64,000 bases of DNA from Bog-756 sp963830165 (lineage in GTDB: Bacteria > Actinomycetota > Acidimicrobiia > Acidimicrobiales > RAAP-2), in assembly GCA_963830165.1 (NCBI GenBank), contig CAWHKZ010000011.1, positions 872,639 to 936,638 on the forward strand, read 5' to 3'. The position numbers and the translations under genes are program-made. Positions 7,389 to 15,780 of this stretch are shown one piece after another. How positions within the stretch are numbered: position 1 is the first letter of the stretch; each line of letters starts with the position of its first letter. The notes beneath the pieces are model-generated. The model was not told where the DNA came from. It searched no databases and saw only the letters and a list, made by a program, of their open reading frames with translations.

Positions 7389-8891
7389 ATGCACGTCGGG
7401 ATGCTCCTCCAGATGGCCGCCGACGGCATGGGCGACCGCATCGCGCTCGGCTCGCGGTCCGGCGGCACGTCGATGGCGGAGCTGGCGACGAGGGCGCGGC
7501 GGGCCGGCACGGTCCTGGCCGGCATGCCCGGCGAGCGGGTGGCCATGGTCGACCTCAACTCCGAGGCCGTCCCGATAGCGCTGTTCGGTGCCACCCTGGC
7601 CGGCAAGCCCTTCGTCCCGATCAACTACCGGCTCACCGACGAGCAGCTCCGCGACCTGCTGCACCGCACGGCTCCGGCCACGGTCATCGCCGGGGAGGGC
7701 GTCGCCGATCGCCTCGGCCCGATCCCGGGGATCGAGGTCGTCGAGCGGAAGGACTTCCTCGACCGCACGGCCGACCCCTCGGTGGAGGAGGCGGATCCCT
7801 ACGCCGGCGATCCCGACAGCGTCGCCGTGCTGCTGTACACGAGCGGCACGACCGGCCCGCCGAAGGGCGCGGTGCTGCGCAACCGCAACCTGACCTCGTA
7901 CGTGATCTCCACGGTGGAGTTCGCCGGGGCCGGCGAGGACGAGGCGGCCGTCGTCAGCGTCCCGCCGTACCACATCGCCGGCATCTCCTCGGTGCTCTCG
8001 TCCACCTACTCGGGTCGCCGTGTCGTGCACCTCGAGGCCTTCGAGCCCCGGGCCTGGGTCGGCATGGTCCGGGCCGAGTCCGTGACCCACGCCATGGTGG
8101 TCCCCACCATGCTCAACCGCATCCTCGACGTGGTGGCGGAGGACGGGGTCGGACTCCCGTCGCTGCGCTCGCTCTCCTACGGCGGCGGGCCGATGCCGCT
8201 TCCCGTCATCGAGCGGGCCATGGCCCTGTTGCCGGGGGTCGGGTTCGTCAACGCCTACGGGCTCACCGAGACGGCGAGCACCATCGCCCTGCTCGGCCCC
8301 GACGACCACCGCGACGCCCACGCCAGCGAGGACCCCGTGCTCCGGGCCCGGTTGGCGTCGGTGGGCCGTCCCCTCCCGAGCGTCGAGTTGGTGATCCGGG
8401 ACGTGGGCGGCACGGTGCTGGGCCCGGGCGCCCGCGGCCAGATCTGGGTCCGGGGCGAGCAGGTGGCGGGGGAGTACGAGGGACTCGGGGCCGCGCCGGA
8501 CGACGGCTGGTTCGACACCCGCGACGAGGGCCACCTCGACGAGGGAGGCTTCCTCTTCGTGCACGGGCGGCTCGACGACGTCATCGTGCGCGGCGGCGAG
8601 AACCTCTCACCGGGGGAGATCGAGGCGGTCCTGGTGGAGCACCCCGCCGTCGCCGCCGCAGCCGTCGTGGGCATCCCCGACCCCGACTGGGGGGAGCGGG
8701 TCGTCGCCGCCGTGGTGCCCGTCGGCGGTGCCGTGGTCGACGAGGACGAGCTGCGCGACTTCGTCCGCGGCTCCCTGCGGTCGGCGCGGACGCCCGAGCG
8801 GATCGAGATCCGCGACGACCTGCCGTTCAACGAGACCGGCAAGCTGCTGCGCCGGGTGCTCCGCGAGGAACTGGCCGAGCGGTTCGGCTGA
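7389..8891 (+). CDS. acyl-CoA synthetase (class I adenylate-forming, FadD-like)
   Basis: A 500-residue ATP-dependent ligase activating a carboxylic acid as acyl-AMP and then acyl-CoA. Seen: A3 phosphate-binding loop LLYTSGTTGPPKGAVL (about residue 150), A5 NAYGLTETAS, A7 DDGWFDTRDEGHLDEGGFLFVHGRLDDVIVRGGENLSPGEIE, and A10 PFNETGKLLRRVL with the adenylation-step Lys. All core motifs are intact, so it should be active; chain-length preference is not readable. It lies 11 bp after the small unknown protein and ends at a strong hairpin facing a convergent hydrolase. Confidence 0.93.
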   Translation: MHVGMLLQMAADGMGDRIALGSRSGGTSMAELATRARRAGTVLAGMPGERVAMVDLNSEAVPIALFGATLAGKPFVPINYRLTDEQLRDLLHRTAPATVIAGEGVADRLGPIPGIEVVERKDFLDRTADPSVEEADPYAGDPDSVAVLLYTSGTTGPPKGAVLRNRNLTSYVISTVEFAGAGEDEAAVVSVPPYHIAGISSVLSSTYSGRRVVHLEAFEPRAWVGMVRAESVTHAMVVPTMLNRILDVVAEDGVGLPSLRSLSYGGGPMPLPVIERAMALLPGVGFVNAYGLTETASTIALLGPDDHRDAHASEDPVLRARLASVGRPLPSVELVIRDVGGTVLGPGARGQIWVRGEQVAGEYEGLGAAPDDGWFDTRDEGHLDEGGFLFVHGRLDDVIVRGGENLSPGEIEAVLVEHPAVAAAAVVGIPDPDWGERVVAAVVPVGGAVVDEDELRDFVRGSLRSARTPERIEIRDDLPFNETGKLLRRVLREELAERFG

Positions 8892-8899
8892 GCGCCCTA

Positions 8900-8925
8900 C
8901 CCCGATCGGCCCGCGCCGACCGGGG
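8900..8925. terminator. bidirectional hairpin between convergent genes
   Basis: An 11-bp stem with one A-C mismatch: CCCCGATCGGC (8900-8910), loop CCGC, GCCGACCGGGG (8915-8925). It can be extended outward by CCTA/TGGG pairing. No T-tract. It lies between the acyl-CoA synthetase stop and the stop of the minus-strand alpha/beta hydrolase and can terminate both. Confidence 0.65.
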
Positions 8926-8943
8926 TGGGCGACCCCACCGGAC

Positions 8944-9846
8944 TCAGAGCAGGGCGCCGGCCAGCGCGGCCACCTGGGCGGCCCGGAACTCCTTGACCAC
9001 CGAGGCCCTGGCCACCAGGTCGAACCCGTGGAAGGCCCCCGGGACCTCGGCCACGGCGCAGTCGATCCCGGCCGCCCCGAGGCGCTCGGCGTAGGCCAGG
9101 TCCTCGTCGTGGAAGAGGTCCAGGGTCCCGACGCCCACCCACGCCGCGGGCAGCCCGGACAGGTCGTCGCAGCGGGCGGGAGCGGCCAGGGCGGTGACCG
9201 CCGGCGACCCCGGCGCGAGGCCCGTGTAGGACTGCCAGCCGAAGCGGTTGGACCTGTTGTTCCAGAGCCGGAAGTGGCGCTCGTCGATGCCCGTGCGGCA
9301 GGCGGTGCGGTCGTCGAGCATCGGGTAGGTCAGCAGCTGGAAGGCGAGCGGCACCTCGCCCCGGTCGCGGGCCAGCAGGGCGGTAGCCGCGGCCAGACCG
9401 CCACCGGCACTGGCTCCGCCCACGGCGATGTGGGCGGCGTCCACGTAGGACCGGCCGGCCAGCCAGACCAGGGCGTCGTGGCAGTCGTGGAGGGCGAGTG
9501 GGAACCGGGCCTCGGGTGCCAGGCGGTACTCGACGGAGGCCACCACGATCCCGAGGGCGTCGGCGAAGTGGCGGCAGAGGGCGTCGTCCTGGGCCGCCGA
9601 GCCGATCACGAAGCCTCCCCCGTGGATCCAGAGCATGGCGGGACGGGGCCCGTCCCGGCCCGCAGGCCGGTGGACCCGCACCGAGACCGGTCCCACCGCC
9701 TCGACCGTCACCTGCCTGGCCGGGGCCAGCGAGACCAGACCGGTGAACAGGCGGACGGGACGGAGCGTCCGCGGCCCGATGGGCGCACGCGGCAGCCACC
9801 GGGCGGTGGAGCGGAGCTCGGGATGGAAGGGCTCGGGCGGGCTCAT
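8944..9846 (-). CDS. alpha/beta hydrolase, hormone-sensitive-lipase family esterase
   Basis: A 300-residue carboxylesterase-type hydrolase. The HSL oxyanion motif HGGGFVIG, nucleophile elbow GASAGG, acid residue in GTLDLFHDE and catalytic His in GAFHGF are all visible in the normal order, so the triad is complete. No signal peptide. It is the last gene of a minus-strand run (two ACADs, SDR, hydrolase), 40 bp after the SDR, suggesting that it cleaves an ester or lactone formed in the same catabolic route. The natural substrate is unknown. Confidence 0.9.
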   Translation of the reverse strand: MSPPEPFHPELRSTARWLPRAPIGPRTLRPVRLFTGLVSLAPARQVTVEAVGPVSVRVHRPAGRDGPRPAMLWIHGGGFVIGSAAQDDALCRHFADALGIVVASVEYRLAPEARFPLALHDCHDALVWLAGRSYVDAAHIAVGGASAGGGLAAATALLARDRGEVPLAFQLLTYPMLDDRTACRTGIDERHFRLWNNRSNRFGWQSYTGLAPGSPAVTALAAPARCDDLSGLPAAWVGVGTLDLFHDEDLAYAERLGAAGIDCAVAEVPGAFHGFDLVARASVVKEFRAAQVAALAGALL

Positions 9847-9886
9847 CGGTCACGTCCGGCACCGGCCGGGCGGCTCGGCACCGCGG

Positions 9887-10717
9887 TCAGGAGAGGCGAC
9901 CGAGCAGGAAGTTGGCGGCGTCCGTGGCCGGGGGGAACGCCTCGGTCACCCCGGCGGCGATGTAGCCGGAGTCGGTGACCATCGTGATCCCGTTGATGGC
10001 CGAGGCCGCCGCGCTGCACAGGAACACGAGCGGGTAGGCCTGCTCCAGCGGGGTTGACGCCTCGATGTCGGCCTCGCTGCGGTAGTCGGCGCCGAAGCCC
10101 AGCCACATCTCCTTGTTGGCCTGGGCCAGGGGGGTGTCGGTCGGTCCGGGGCACGTGGCGTTGATCCGGATGCCGCGCTTCATCAGGGGCAGGGCCTCGA
10201 TGGCCACGTAGGCGCAGATGGCCTGCTTGGTCGACATGTAGTCGGCGCCGCCGTTGGCCGCGATCCAGGCCACGGCGGTGTCGAAGTCGGGGGTGGCCAG
10301 GTACTCCTTGATGCGGGGGAGGTTGGACTCCCAGCCGAGGCCGGCGGCCGACGAGATGAAGCCGATGGCCGAGCCGCGGGGGAGCAGGTCCTCGGCCAGG
10401 AGCCGGTCGATGAGGTGCCGGTGTCCGATGAAGTTGATCTTCTCGATGCCGGGGGTGCCGTCGGCCACGCCCGCGGACGACAGCAGCGCGTGCACCGGGC
10501 CGCCCAGCTGCGCCACCGCGGCGTCGATCGAGTCCTTCTCGGCCAGGTTGACGTGGATGGCCGTGGCCCCGTCCAGCGTCACGTCGGCGAAGTCCATGAC
10601 CACCACGTCCGCCCCCGCGGCCTGCAGCAGCTCGGCGGAGGCGGCGCCCATGCCGGTGGCCCCTCCGACCACCAGGGCCCTCTTGCCGTCGAATCGGAAT
10701 GCGTCAAACGTGCTCAT
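9887..10717 (-). CDS. short-chain dehydrogenase/reductase, 3-alpha-HSD-like
   Basis: A 276-residue SDR. NAD(P)-binding loop GGATGMG, active Ser in GFISSAAG and YMSTK (Tyr-x3-Lys) are intact. The long insert between Ser and Tyr (ESNLPRIKEYLATPDFDTAVAW) resembles 3-alpha-hydroxysteroid dehydrogenase/carbonyl reductase-type SDRs. Start at 10717 (MSTFDAFRF) is preceded by AGAGGAA; the longer frame upstream reads through poor sequence. It lies between the ACAD pair and the hydrolase in one strand run. The substrate is plausibly a hydroxy/keto steroid or alicyclic compound, by family resemblance only. Confidence 0.88.
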   Translation of the reverse strand: MSTFDAFRFDGKRALVVGGATGMGAASAELLQAAGADVVVMDFADVTLDGATAIHVNLAEKDSIDAAVAQLGGPVHALLSSAGVADGTPGIEKINFIGHRHLIDRLLAEDLLPRGSAIGFISSAAGLGWESNLPRIKEYLATPDFDTAVAWIAANGGADYMSTKQAICAYVAIEALPLMKRGIRINATCPGPTDTPLAQANKEMWLGFGADYRSEADIEASTPLEQAYPLVFLCSAAASAINGITMVTDSGYIAAGVTEAFPPATDAANFLLGRLS

Positions 10718-10871
10718 GTCGGGTTCCTCTCGGGAGTCGGTGTGATGGGTGGTCGGGTCAGGCGACGACGCCACGGACCGCAGGGCCCACGATGATGCCT
10801 CGGTCGGAGCGGGGCTCCTCGAGGATGGCGCCGCCGTGCCCGTCGAGGGTCGGGCCCCGACCGGGCGACCG

Positions 10872-12170
10872 TCACGACTGGCCGCCGCGGGGGACGTCCC
10901 GGAAGGGGACGTCCCGGTCGAGCGTGCGCTCCCTGGGCATGCCGAGCACGCGCTCGCTGATCACGTTGCGGGCCATCTCCGTCGTCCCGCCGCCGATGGT
11001 GGAGACCTGTCGCATCAGGAAGTCGGACCCGCAGTCGGCGATGGCGCCGTCGCCGTCCGTCCACGCCCCGCCGTCGGCCCCGGCGATCTCGAAGGCGATC
11101 GTGTTGGTTCGCGTCGACACCACGCCGGAGAAGAGGCGCCCGATGGCGGCCGACTGGTCGGACATGGCTCCGGAGCGCATGCCGTCGGCGAGACGCTGCT
11201 GCAGGGCCTCCGTCGTGCGGTGGAGCATCCGGGCCTCGCCCACGAGGTCGCGGATCCTCGGGTCGTCGAGCGTGCCGCCCTGGCGGGCCACGCGGAGCAC
11301 CGACGAGGCGCCGACGCCGGCGTGGGCGTCGCCGGCCGGGATGGTGACGTAGGGGGAGTTGTGGAGCATCCGCTCGTGGAACATCCAGCGGATGCCGACC
11401 GTCCAGCCGTCGTCCACGGCGCCGATGCGGTCGCCGTCGGGCACCCGGACGTCGGTCATGAACTCCTGGCAGAACTCCCTGGTGCCGTTCAGCATCTCGA
11501 TCCGGTGGACGTCGACCCCCGGTTGGTGGATCGGGAGCATGAAGACCGAGAGCCCGCGGTGCTTGGGGACGTCCCAGTTGGTCCGGGCGAGGCACAGTCC
11601 CCAGTCCGACCACCAGGCGCCGGTCGTCCAGATCTTCGAGCCGTTGAGCACCCACTCGTCGCCGTCGCGCACGGCCGAGGTCTGGGCCCCGGCGACGTCC
11701 GACCCCCCACCCGGCTCCGACAGGAACTGCATCCACAGCTCGTCGCCCCGGAGGATGGCGGGCAGGTGCGCGAGCTTCTGCTCCTCGGTCCCGAAGTCGA
11801 GGATCACCGCCGCGCACGGCGAGATGGTCGGTGCCTGGAGGCGGACCGGGAACTCGTGACCGGTCAGCTCCTCGTTGAACGCCTGCTGGTGGGCCGGGCT
11901 GAGGCCCTGCCCGCCGTACGCCACCGGGAAGCAGATGCCGGCGAACCCGCCGTCGAAGAGCCTGCGCTGCAGCGCCCGCTCGTGGGCCACCTGGGCGAGC
12001 TCCTCCTCGTCGGTGCTGTTGTTCCGGAGCACCCCCGCCGACGAGCCGGCCGCCACCACGGCCAGGTTCTCCCGGATCCAGGCGCGGGCCCGGGCCCGGA
12101 AGTCGGCGACGTCCTCGAGCTCGCCGTCCCCGGCGGCCGCACGGTCCGTGTCGACGCCCCGGTCGCTCAC
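10872..12170 (-). CDS. acyl-CoA dehydrogenase, catalytic-type partner of an ACAD pair
   Basis: A 432-residue FAD-dependent ACAD that introduces an alpha,beta double bond. Seen: FLSEPGGGSDVAG and WVLNGSKIWTTGA (FAD/substrate loops), MFHERMLHN in the helix where LCAD/IVD-type enzymes carry the catalytic Glu, and the C-terminal STIGGGTTEMARNVISERVLGM. The start is GTG at 12170, overlapping the stop of the upstream ACAD by 4 nt (GTGA). Tight pairing of two unequal ACADs is the hallmark of heterotetrameric alpha2beta2 enzymes such as mycobacterial ChsE-type steroid side-chain dehydrogenases. Side-chain or branched substrate is inferred. Confidence 0.9.
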   Translation of the reverse strand: MSDRGVDTDRAAAGDGELEDVADFRARARAWIRENLAVVAAGSSAGVLRNNSTDEEELAQVAHERALQRRLFDGGFAGICFPVAYGGQGLSPAHQQAFNEELTGHEFPVRLQAPTISPCAAVILDFGTEEQKLAHLPAILRGDELWMQFLSEPGGGSDVAGAQTSAVRDGDEWVLNGSKIWTTGAWWSDWGLCLARTNWDVPKHRGLSVFMLPIHQPGVDVHRIEMLNGTREFCQEFMTDVRVPDGDRIGAVDDGWTVGIRWMFHERMLHNSPYVTIPAGDAHAGVGASSVLRVARQGGTLDDPRIRDLVGEARMLHRTTEALQQRLADGMRSGAMSDQSAAIGRLFSGVVSTRTNTIAFEIAGADGGAWTDGDGAIADCGSDFLMRQVSTIGGGTTEMARNVISERVLGMPRERTLDRDVPFRDVPRGGQS

Positions 12171-13306
12171 GCCGCCTCCTCCCGCCCGGCCACGATCGAC
12201 GCGATCCGCGCCCGGTGCTGGGCCGGTGTCCCGTGCAGCGTCCGGTCGAGGGTGACCCGTCGGAGGAAGAAGTGGATGTCGTGGTCGAAGGTCAGCCCGA
12301 TCCCGCCGTGCAGCTGCACGCAGTCCTGCAGGAGCTCGGTGCCGTACTGCCCGAGGAAGGCCTTGGCCGCGCTGGCCAGCTCGCCGGCCTCGGGCGATCC
12401 GGCGCTTACGGCCTGGGCGGCCAGGTCGCTGATGGCGTGGCCGGCCTCGAGCCAGGTCTTCATGTCGGCGAAGCGGTGCTTCAGCTCCTGGTACGAGGCG
12501 AGGGGGCGGCCGAAGGAGTACCGGTCGAACGCCCACTCGAGGGTCATGTCGAAGGCGACGTGCATGGCGCCGACCGTCTCGGCGTTGGCCACGACCACCG
12601 CCTGGAGGAATTGCCGTTCGATCTGCTCGGCGGCGCCCCCGATCTCCCCGAGGGCCGCGTCAACCGGGACCCGCACGCCCTCGAAGGTGACCTCGGAGAA
12701 CCGGCGGGTCAGGTCGACGGTGTGCATCGGCCGCAGCGAGACGCCCTCCGTCGAGGTCGGGACCAGGACCTGGGTGCGGCCGGCACCCGTGCGGCCGGCC
12801 ACGAGCAGGTGGCTCGCCCGCCCGGCGGACTCGACCGGTCGCTTGGTGCCGTTCAGCACGAGGTCGGAGCCGTCGACCCGGACCTCGAGGGCCGGGTCGA
12901 CGAGCCCGTCGTGGGGACGGGGCTCGAGATGGCCCCACGAGGCGATCGACGTCCCGGCCAGCAGGCCGGCGAGCAGGGCCGCGTGCCGGTCGCCCCCCTG
13001 GTCGCTGAGGGCGCCGGCGACGATGTTGGTGGGGACGAGCGGGCCCGGTGCGGCGTGCCGGCCGAAGGCGTCGGCCACCAGCGCGAGGTCGCCGAGGCCG
13101 TCACCGCTGATCGAGCCACCACCCCGCTCCTCGGTGACGAGCAGCGACGTCCAGCCGAGCTCGGCGCCGTGCTCCCAGTAGCGGGCGTCGAATCCGTCGG
13201 GCTCGTCGCGGAGGCGGCGCAGCTCCGCCGGTGTGGCGTGCTCGGTCAGGAACTTCGCCGTGGTGTCGCGGAAGAACTCCTGGTCCGACGTCAGGTTCAG
13301 CTGCAT
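12167..13306 (-). CDS. acyl-CoA dehydrogenase, second subunit of an ACAD pair
   Basis: A 379-residue ACAD paralogue, first gene of the pair. The N-terminal helical domain starts MQLNLTSDQEFFRDTTAKFL; the C-terminal part has FDRYSFGRPLASYQELKHRFADMKTWLE and LHGGIGLTFDHDIHFFLRR. The substrate/FAD loop region (SWGHLEPRPHDG) is degenerate compared with the partner, as in the non-catalytic subunit of ChsE-type heterotetramers. It overlaps the next ACAD by 4 nt, implying translational coupling and equal stoichiometry. A short ORF lies 63 bp upstream. Confidence 0.88.
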   Translation of the reverse strand: MQLNLTSDQEFFRDTTAKFLTEHATPAELRRLRDEPDGFDARYWEHGAELGWTSLLVTEERGGGSISGDGLGDLALVADAFGRHAAPGPLVPTNIVAGALSDQGGDRHAALLAGLLAGTSIASWGHLEPRPHDGLVDPALEVRVDGSDLVLNGTKRPVESAGRASHLLVAGRTGAGRTQVLVPTSTEGVSLRPMHTVDLTRRFSEVTFEGVRVPVDAALGEIGGAAEQIERQFLQAVVVANAETVGAMHVAFDMTLEWAFDRYSFGRPLASYQELKHRFADMKTWLEAGHAISDLAAQAVSAGSPEAGELASAAKAFLGQYGTELLQDCVQLHGGIGLTFDHDIHFFLRRVTLDRTLHGTPAQHRARIASIVAGREEAA

Positions 13307-13369
13307 GGACGGCTCCGATCCGCCGTGTCCGTCGGCCTGCGCCGTCCCCGGGTCGTCATCGTCGCGGGG

Positions 13370-13480
13370 TCAGGCACTCGGCCGTGCCGGCGACGCGCTC
13401 TCCAGGCCCGTGGACGACCCGACGAGCCTGCCGTCGGTGCGCGTCTTCGACTCCGGATCGATGGTCACCCTGTCGCTCAT
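13370..13480 (-). CDS. possible small ORF (36 residues) upstream of ACAD pair
   Basis: ATG at 13480 with GGGGGAG 6 bp upstream, encoding 36 residues that begin MSDRVTIDPESKTRTDGRLV. By my count 33 of 36 sense codons end in G or C, which matches real genes here better than non-coding spacer. It ends 63 bp before the ACAD start. It could be a leader peptide, or the N-terminal remnant of a lost gene. No known family recognised. Confidence 0.35.
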   Translation of the reverse strand: MSDRVTIDPESKTRTDGRLVGSSTGLESASPARPSA

Positions 13481-13521
13481 GGCGCTCCCCCGGCCGATCC
13501 TGCAGAGCCCGACCGCTGATA

Positions 13522-13549
13522 TTGACGTTGGTGGTCCGAAAGAATACCG
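13522..13549 (+). promoter_or_regulatory. weak candidate promoter in the 13307-13700 divergent region
   Basis: The 394-bp region between the ACAD pair and the SDR at 13701 holds the small minus-strand ORF and an A/T-richer patch: TTGACG at 13522 followed 16 nt later by ATACCG at 13544. The -35 box is good and the -10 is poor. It would give a leader of roughly 150 nt for the SDR gene. Nothing else recognisable is present. Confidence 0.25.
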
Positions 13550-13700
13550 TTCCGGCCATGAGCCGCAACTCTCCCTCCGTCCGCGCCTGCGTCCCACGCT
13601 CCCGACCGGCCGCAGGGGGGCGACGAGCGCCGTCCGGCGGGTCCGGGGCGACGGTCGTCCGTGCCCGCCGAGAAGGGCGTTTCTCCCCGGCGGCGGCGGC

Positions 13701-14471
13701 ATGAACCTCGAGGGACGCTCGGCCATCGTCACCGGCGGCGCCGGCGGGCTCGGCTCGGCCACCGTGCGCCGGTTCCGGAAGCTCGGCCTCGGCGTCGTGG
13801 TCTTCGACCTCGACGCCGAGCGCGCCGACGCCCTCGCCGCCGAGCTCGGCGCGGGCGTGGTCGGAGTGGGTGGGACGACCACGGAGGACGCCGACGTCGC
13901 CGCCGCCATCGAACAGGCCACCGCGCTCGGACCGATCGCCGCACTGGTCAACGTGGCCGGGGGTGGGGTCGGCGGGGGCCGCACCGTCGCCCGCGACGGG
14001 ACGCCGCACGCCATCGACCCGTTCGTCAAGACCCTCGAGATGAACGCCACGGGAACGTTCAACATGAGCCGGTGGGTCTGCGCGGCCATGGGGGCGAACG
14101 AGCCCGACGAGGACGGCCAGCGCGGTGTGATCGTGAACACCGCCTCCATCGCCGGCTACGAGGGCCAGAGCGGGCAGGTCGCCTACGGTGCGGCCAAGGC
14201 GGCCATCCTGGGCATGACGCTGCCCATGGCCCGCGACCTGGCGCCGATGGGGATCCGGGTGTGCGCCATCGCCCCCGGCACCATGGGCACGCCGGTGATG
14301 CTGAACGCCGTGCCCCACCTCAAGAAGGACCCGGCGGAGGACATCGTCTTCCCGAAGCGGATGGGCCACCCCGAGGAGTTCGCCCTGCTGGCCGAGTCCA
14401 TCGTCGTCAACCCCTACCTCAACGGCGAGAACATCCGCCTCGACGGGGCGCTGCGCTTCAACGTCAATTAG
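13701..14471 (+). CDS. SDR, 3-hydroxyacyl-CoA dehydrogenase type 2 (HSD10)-like
   Basis: A 256-residue SDR. TGGAGGLG cofactor loop, an aspartate-rich second strand VVVFDLDAE favouring NAD, Ser in NTASIAGYEGQ and YGAAK catalytic dyad are intact. The LALxP-like region MGIRVCAIAPGTMGTPVM and the C-terminus NGENIRLDGALRF match HSD10-type proteins that oxidise 3-hydroxyacyl-CoA or hydroxysteroids. It is 98 bp upstream of a thiolase on the same strand, so dehydrogenation then thiolysis of a beta-oxidation cycle are encoded together. Confidence 0.88.
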   Translation: MNLEGRSAIVTGGAGGLGSATVRRFRKLGLGVVVFDLDAERADALAAELGAGVVGVGGTTTEDADVAAAIEQATALGPIAALVNVAGGGVGGGRTVARDGTPHAIDPFVKTLEMNATGTFNMSRWVCAAMGANEPDEDGQRGVIVNTASIAGYEGQSGQVAYGAAKAAILGMTLPMARDLAPMGIRVCAIAPGTMGTPVMLNAVPHLKKDPAEDIVFPKRMGHPEEFALLAESIVVNPYLNGENIRLDGALRFNVN

Positions 14472-14569
14472 GCCCGACACCAATTAGCCTCGGCAGCGGC
14501 CGGCGACGGCCGCGAGCCGTGCCACATCGATCCGATCCGGCCGGAGCCGGCGGGGAAGCGAGGGAACCG

Positions 14570-15751
14570 ATGCCCGATGCCGTGATCGTCTCGACGGCGA
14601 GGACCGCCATCGGTACCTCGTTCAAGGGCTCGCTGCTGGACGTGGACGCCTACGAGCTGGGCACCCTGGCCGTGGCCGAGGCCGTCCGCCGCGCCGGCAT
14701 CGACCCGCAGCTGGTGGACGACGTCCTGCTGGGCGAGATCCTCTACGGGGGCGGTGACATCGCCCGCTACGCGGCCATCGAGGCCGGTCTGGTGCACGCA
14801 CCGGGCGTGGCCCACAACCGGCACTGCGCGTCGGGCCTCAGTGCCGTCCAGGGCGGCGCGGCGTCCATCCGCTCGGGCATGGACCGGGTGGTGGTGGCCG
14901 GTGGGGCCCACTCGAGCTCGACGTCGCCGCGCACCATGCGGCGGGTCCTGGGGGGTGACGACTGGGAGGAGTGGAACGCGCCGAGCCACCTCGACACGCC
15001 GGACGCCCCGAACCGCGACATGACCATCACCGTCGCCTGGAACGCCGCCCTCGCCGCCGACGTGACCCGCGAGGAGATGGACGCGTGGGCTCTGCGGTCC
15101 CACCAGCGGGCGGTCGCCGCCATCGACGCGGGCAAGTTCGCCGACGAGATCTTCCCGGTCGACGTGGTGACCCGGAGCGGCGACAAGCGCGTCTTCGAGG
15201 TCGACGAGCACCCCCGGCGCGACTCGACGATGGAGAAGCTGGCGTCCCTCAAGCCCCTGCACCCCGAGATCGAGGGATTCAGCATCACCGTGGGCAACGC
15301 CGGTGGCATCAACGACGCGGCGGCGGCCATGGTGCTCGCCGACCGCGACCTGGCCGACGGGCTCGGCCTCGAACCGCTGGCCAGCATCCGGGCCTGGGCG
15401 TCGGTCGGCGTCCCGCCGGCGGACACCGGGCTCGCCCCAACGGCCGCCATCCCGAAGGCGCTGGCCCGGGCCGGGATCGGCATCGCGGACGTCGACCTGT
15501 GGGAGATCAACGAGGCGTTCGCCGCCATGTGCGTGGCCACCACCCGCATCCTCGGCATCGACGACTCGCTGGTCAACGTGCTCGGGAGCGGATGCAGCCT
15601 CGGCCACCCGATCGCCGCCACCGGAGCCCGCATGGTCATCTCGCTGGTCCACGAGCTGCGCCGACGGGGCGGCGGCACCGGGGTGGCGGCCATGTGCGCC
15701 GGCGGCGGCATGTCCACCGCCCTCGTCATCGACGTGCCGGCCCCCGCATGA
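14570..15751 (+). CDS. acetyl-CoA acetyltransferase / 3-ketoacyl-CoA thiolase
   Basis: 393 residues, full length for degradative thiolases. Nucleophile Cys86 in NRHCASGLSAVQGG, His in CSLGHPIAATGARM and the second Cys in AMCAGGGMSTA complete the Cys-His-Cys triad; the NEAF motif is present. It cleaves 3-ketoacyl-CoA to acyl-CoA and acetyl- or propionyl-CoA. The start ATG at 14570 has AGCGAGGGAA upstream. It follows the HSD10-like SDR and converges on a minus-strand SDR operon. Confidence 0.93.
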   Translation: MPDAVIVSTARTAIGTSFKGSLLDVDAYELGTLAVAEAVRRAGIDPQLVDDVLLGEILYGGGDIARYAAIEAGLVHAPGVAHNRHCASGLSAVQGGAASIRSGMDRVVVAGGAHSSSTSPRTMRRVLGGDDWEEWNAPSHLDTPDAPNRDMTITVAWNAALAADVTREEMDAWALRSHQRAVAAIDAGKFADEIFPVDVVTRSGDKRVFEVDEHPRRDSTMEKLASLKPLHPEIEGFSITVGNAGGINDAAAAMVLADRDLADGLGLEPLASIRAWASVGVPPADTGLAPTAAIPKALARAGIGIADVDLWEINEAFAAMCVATTRILGIDDSLVNVLGSGCSLGHPIAATGARMVISLVHELRRRGGGTGVAAMCAGGGMSTALVIDVPAPA

Positions 15752-15780
15752 GGTGAGCCGGTGCCGGCCGCCGGGTCCGG

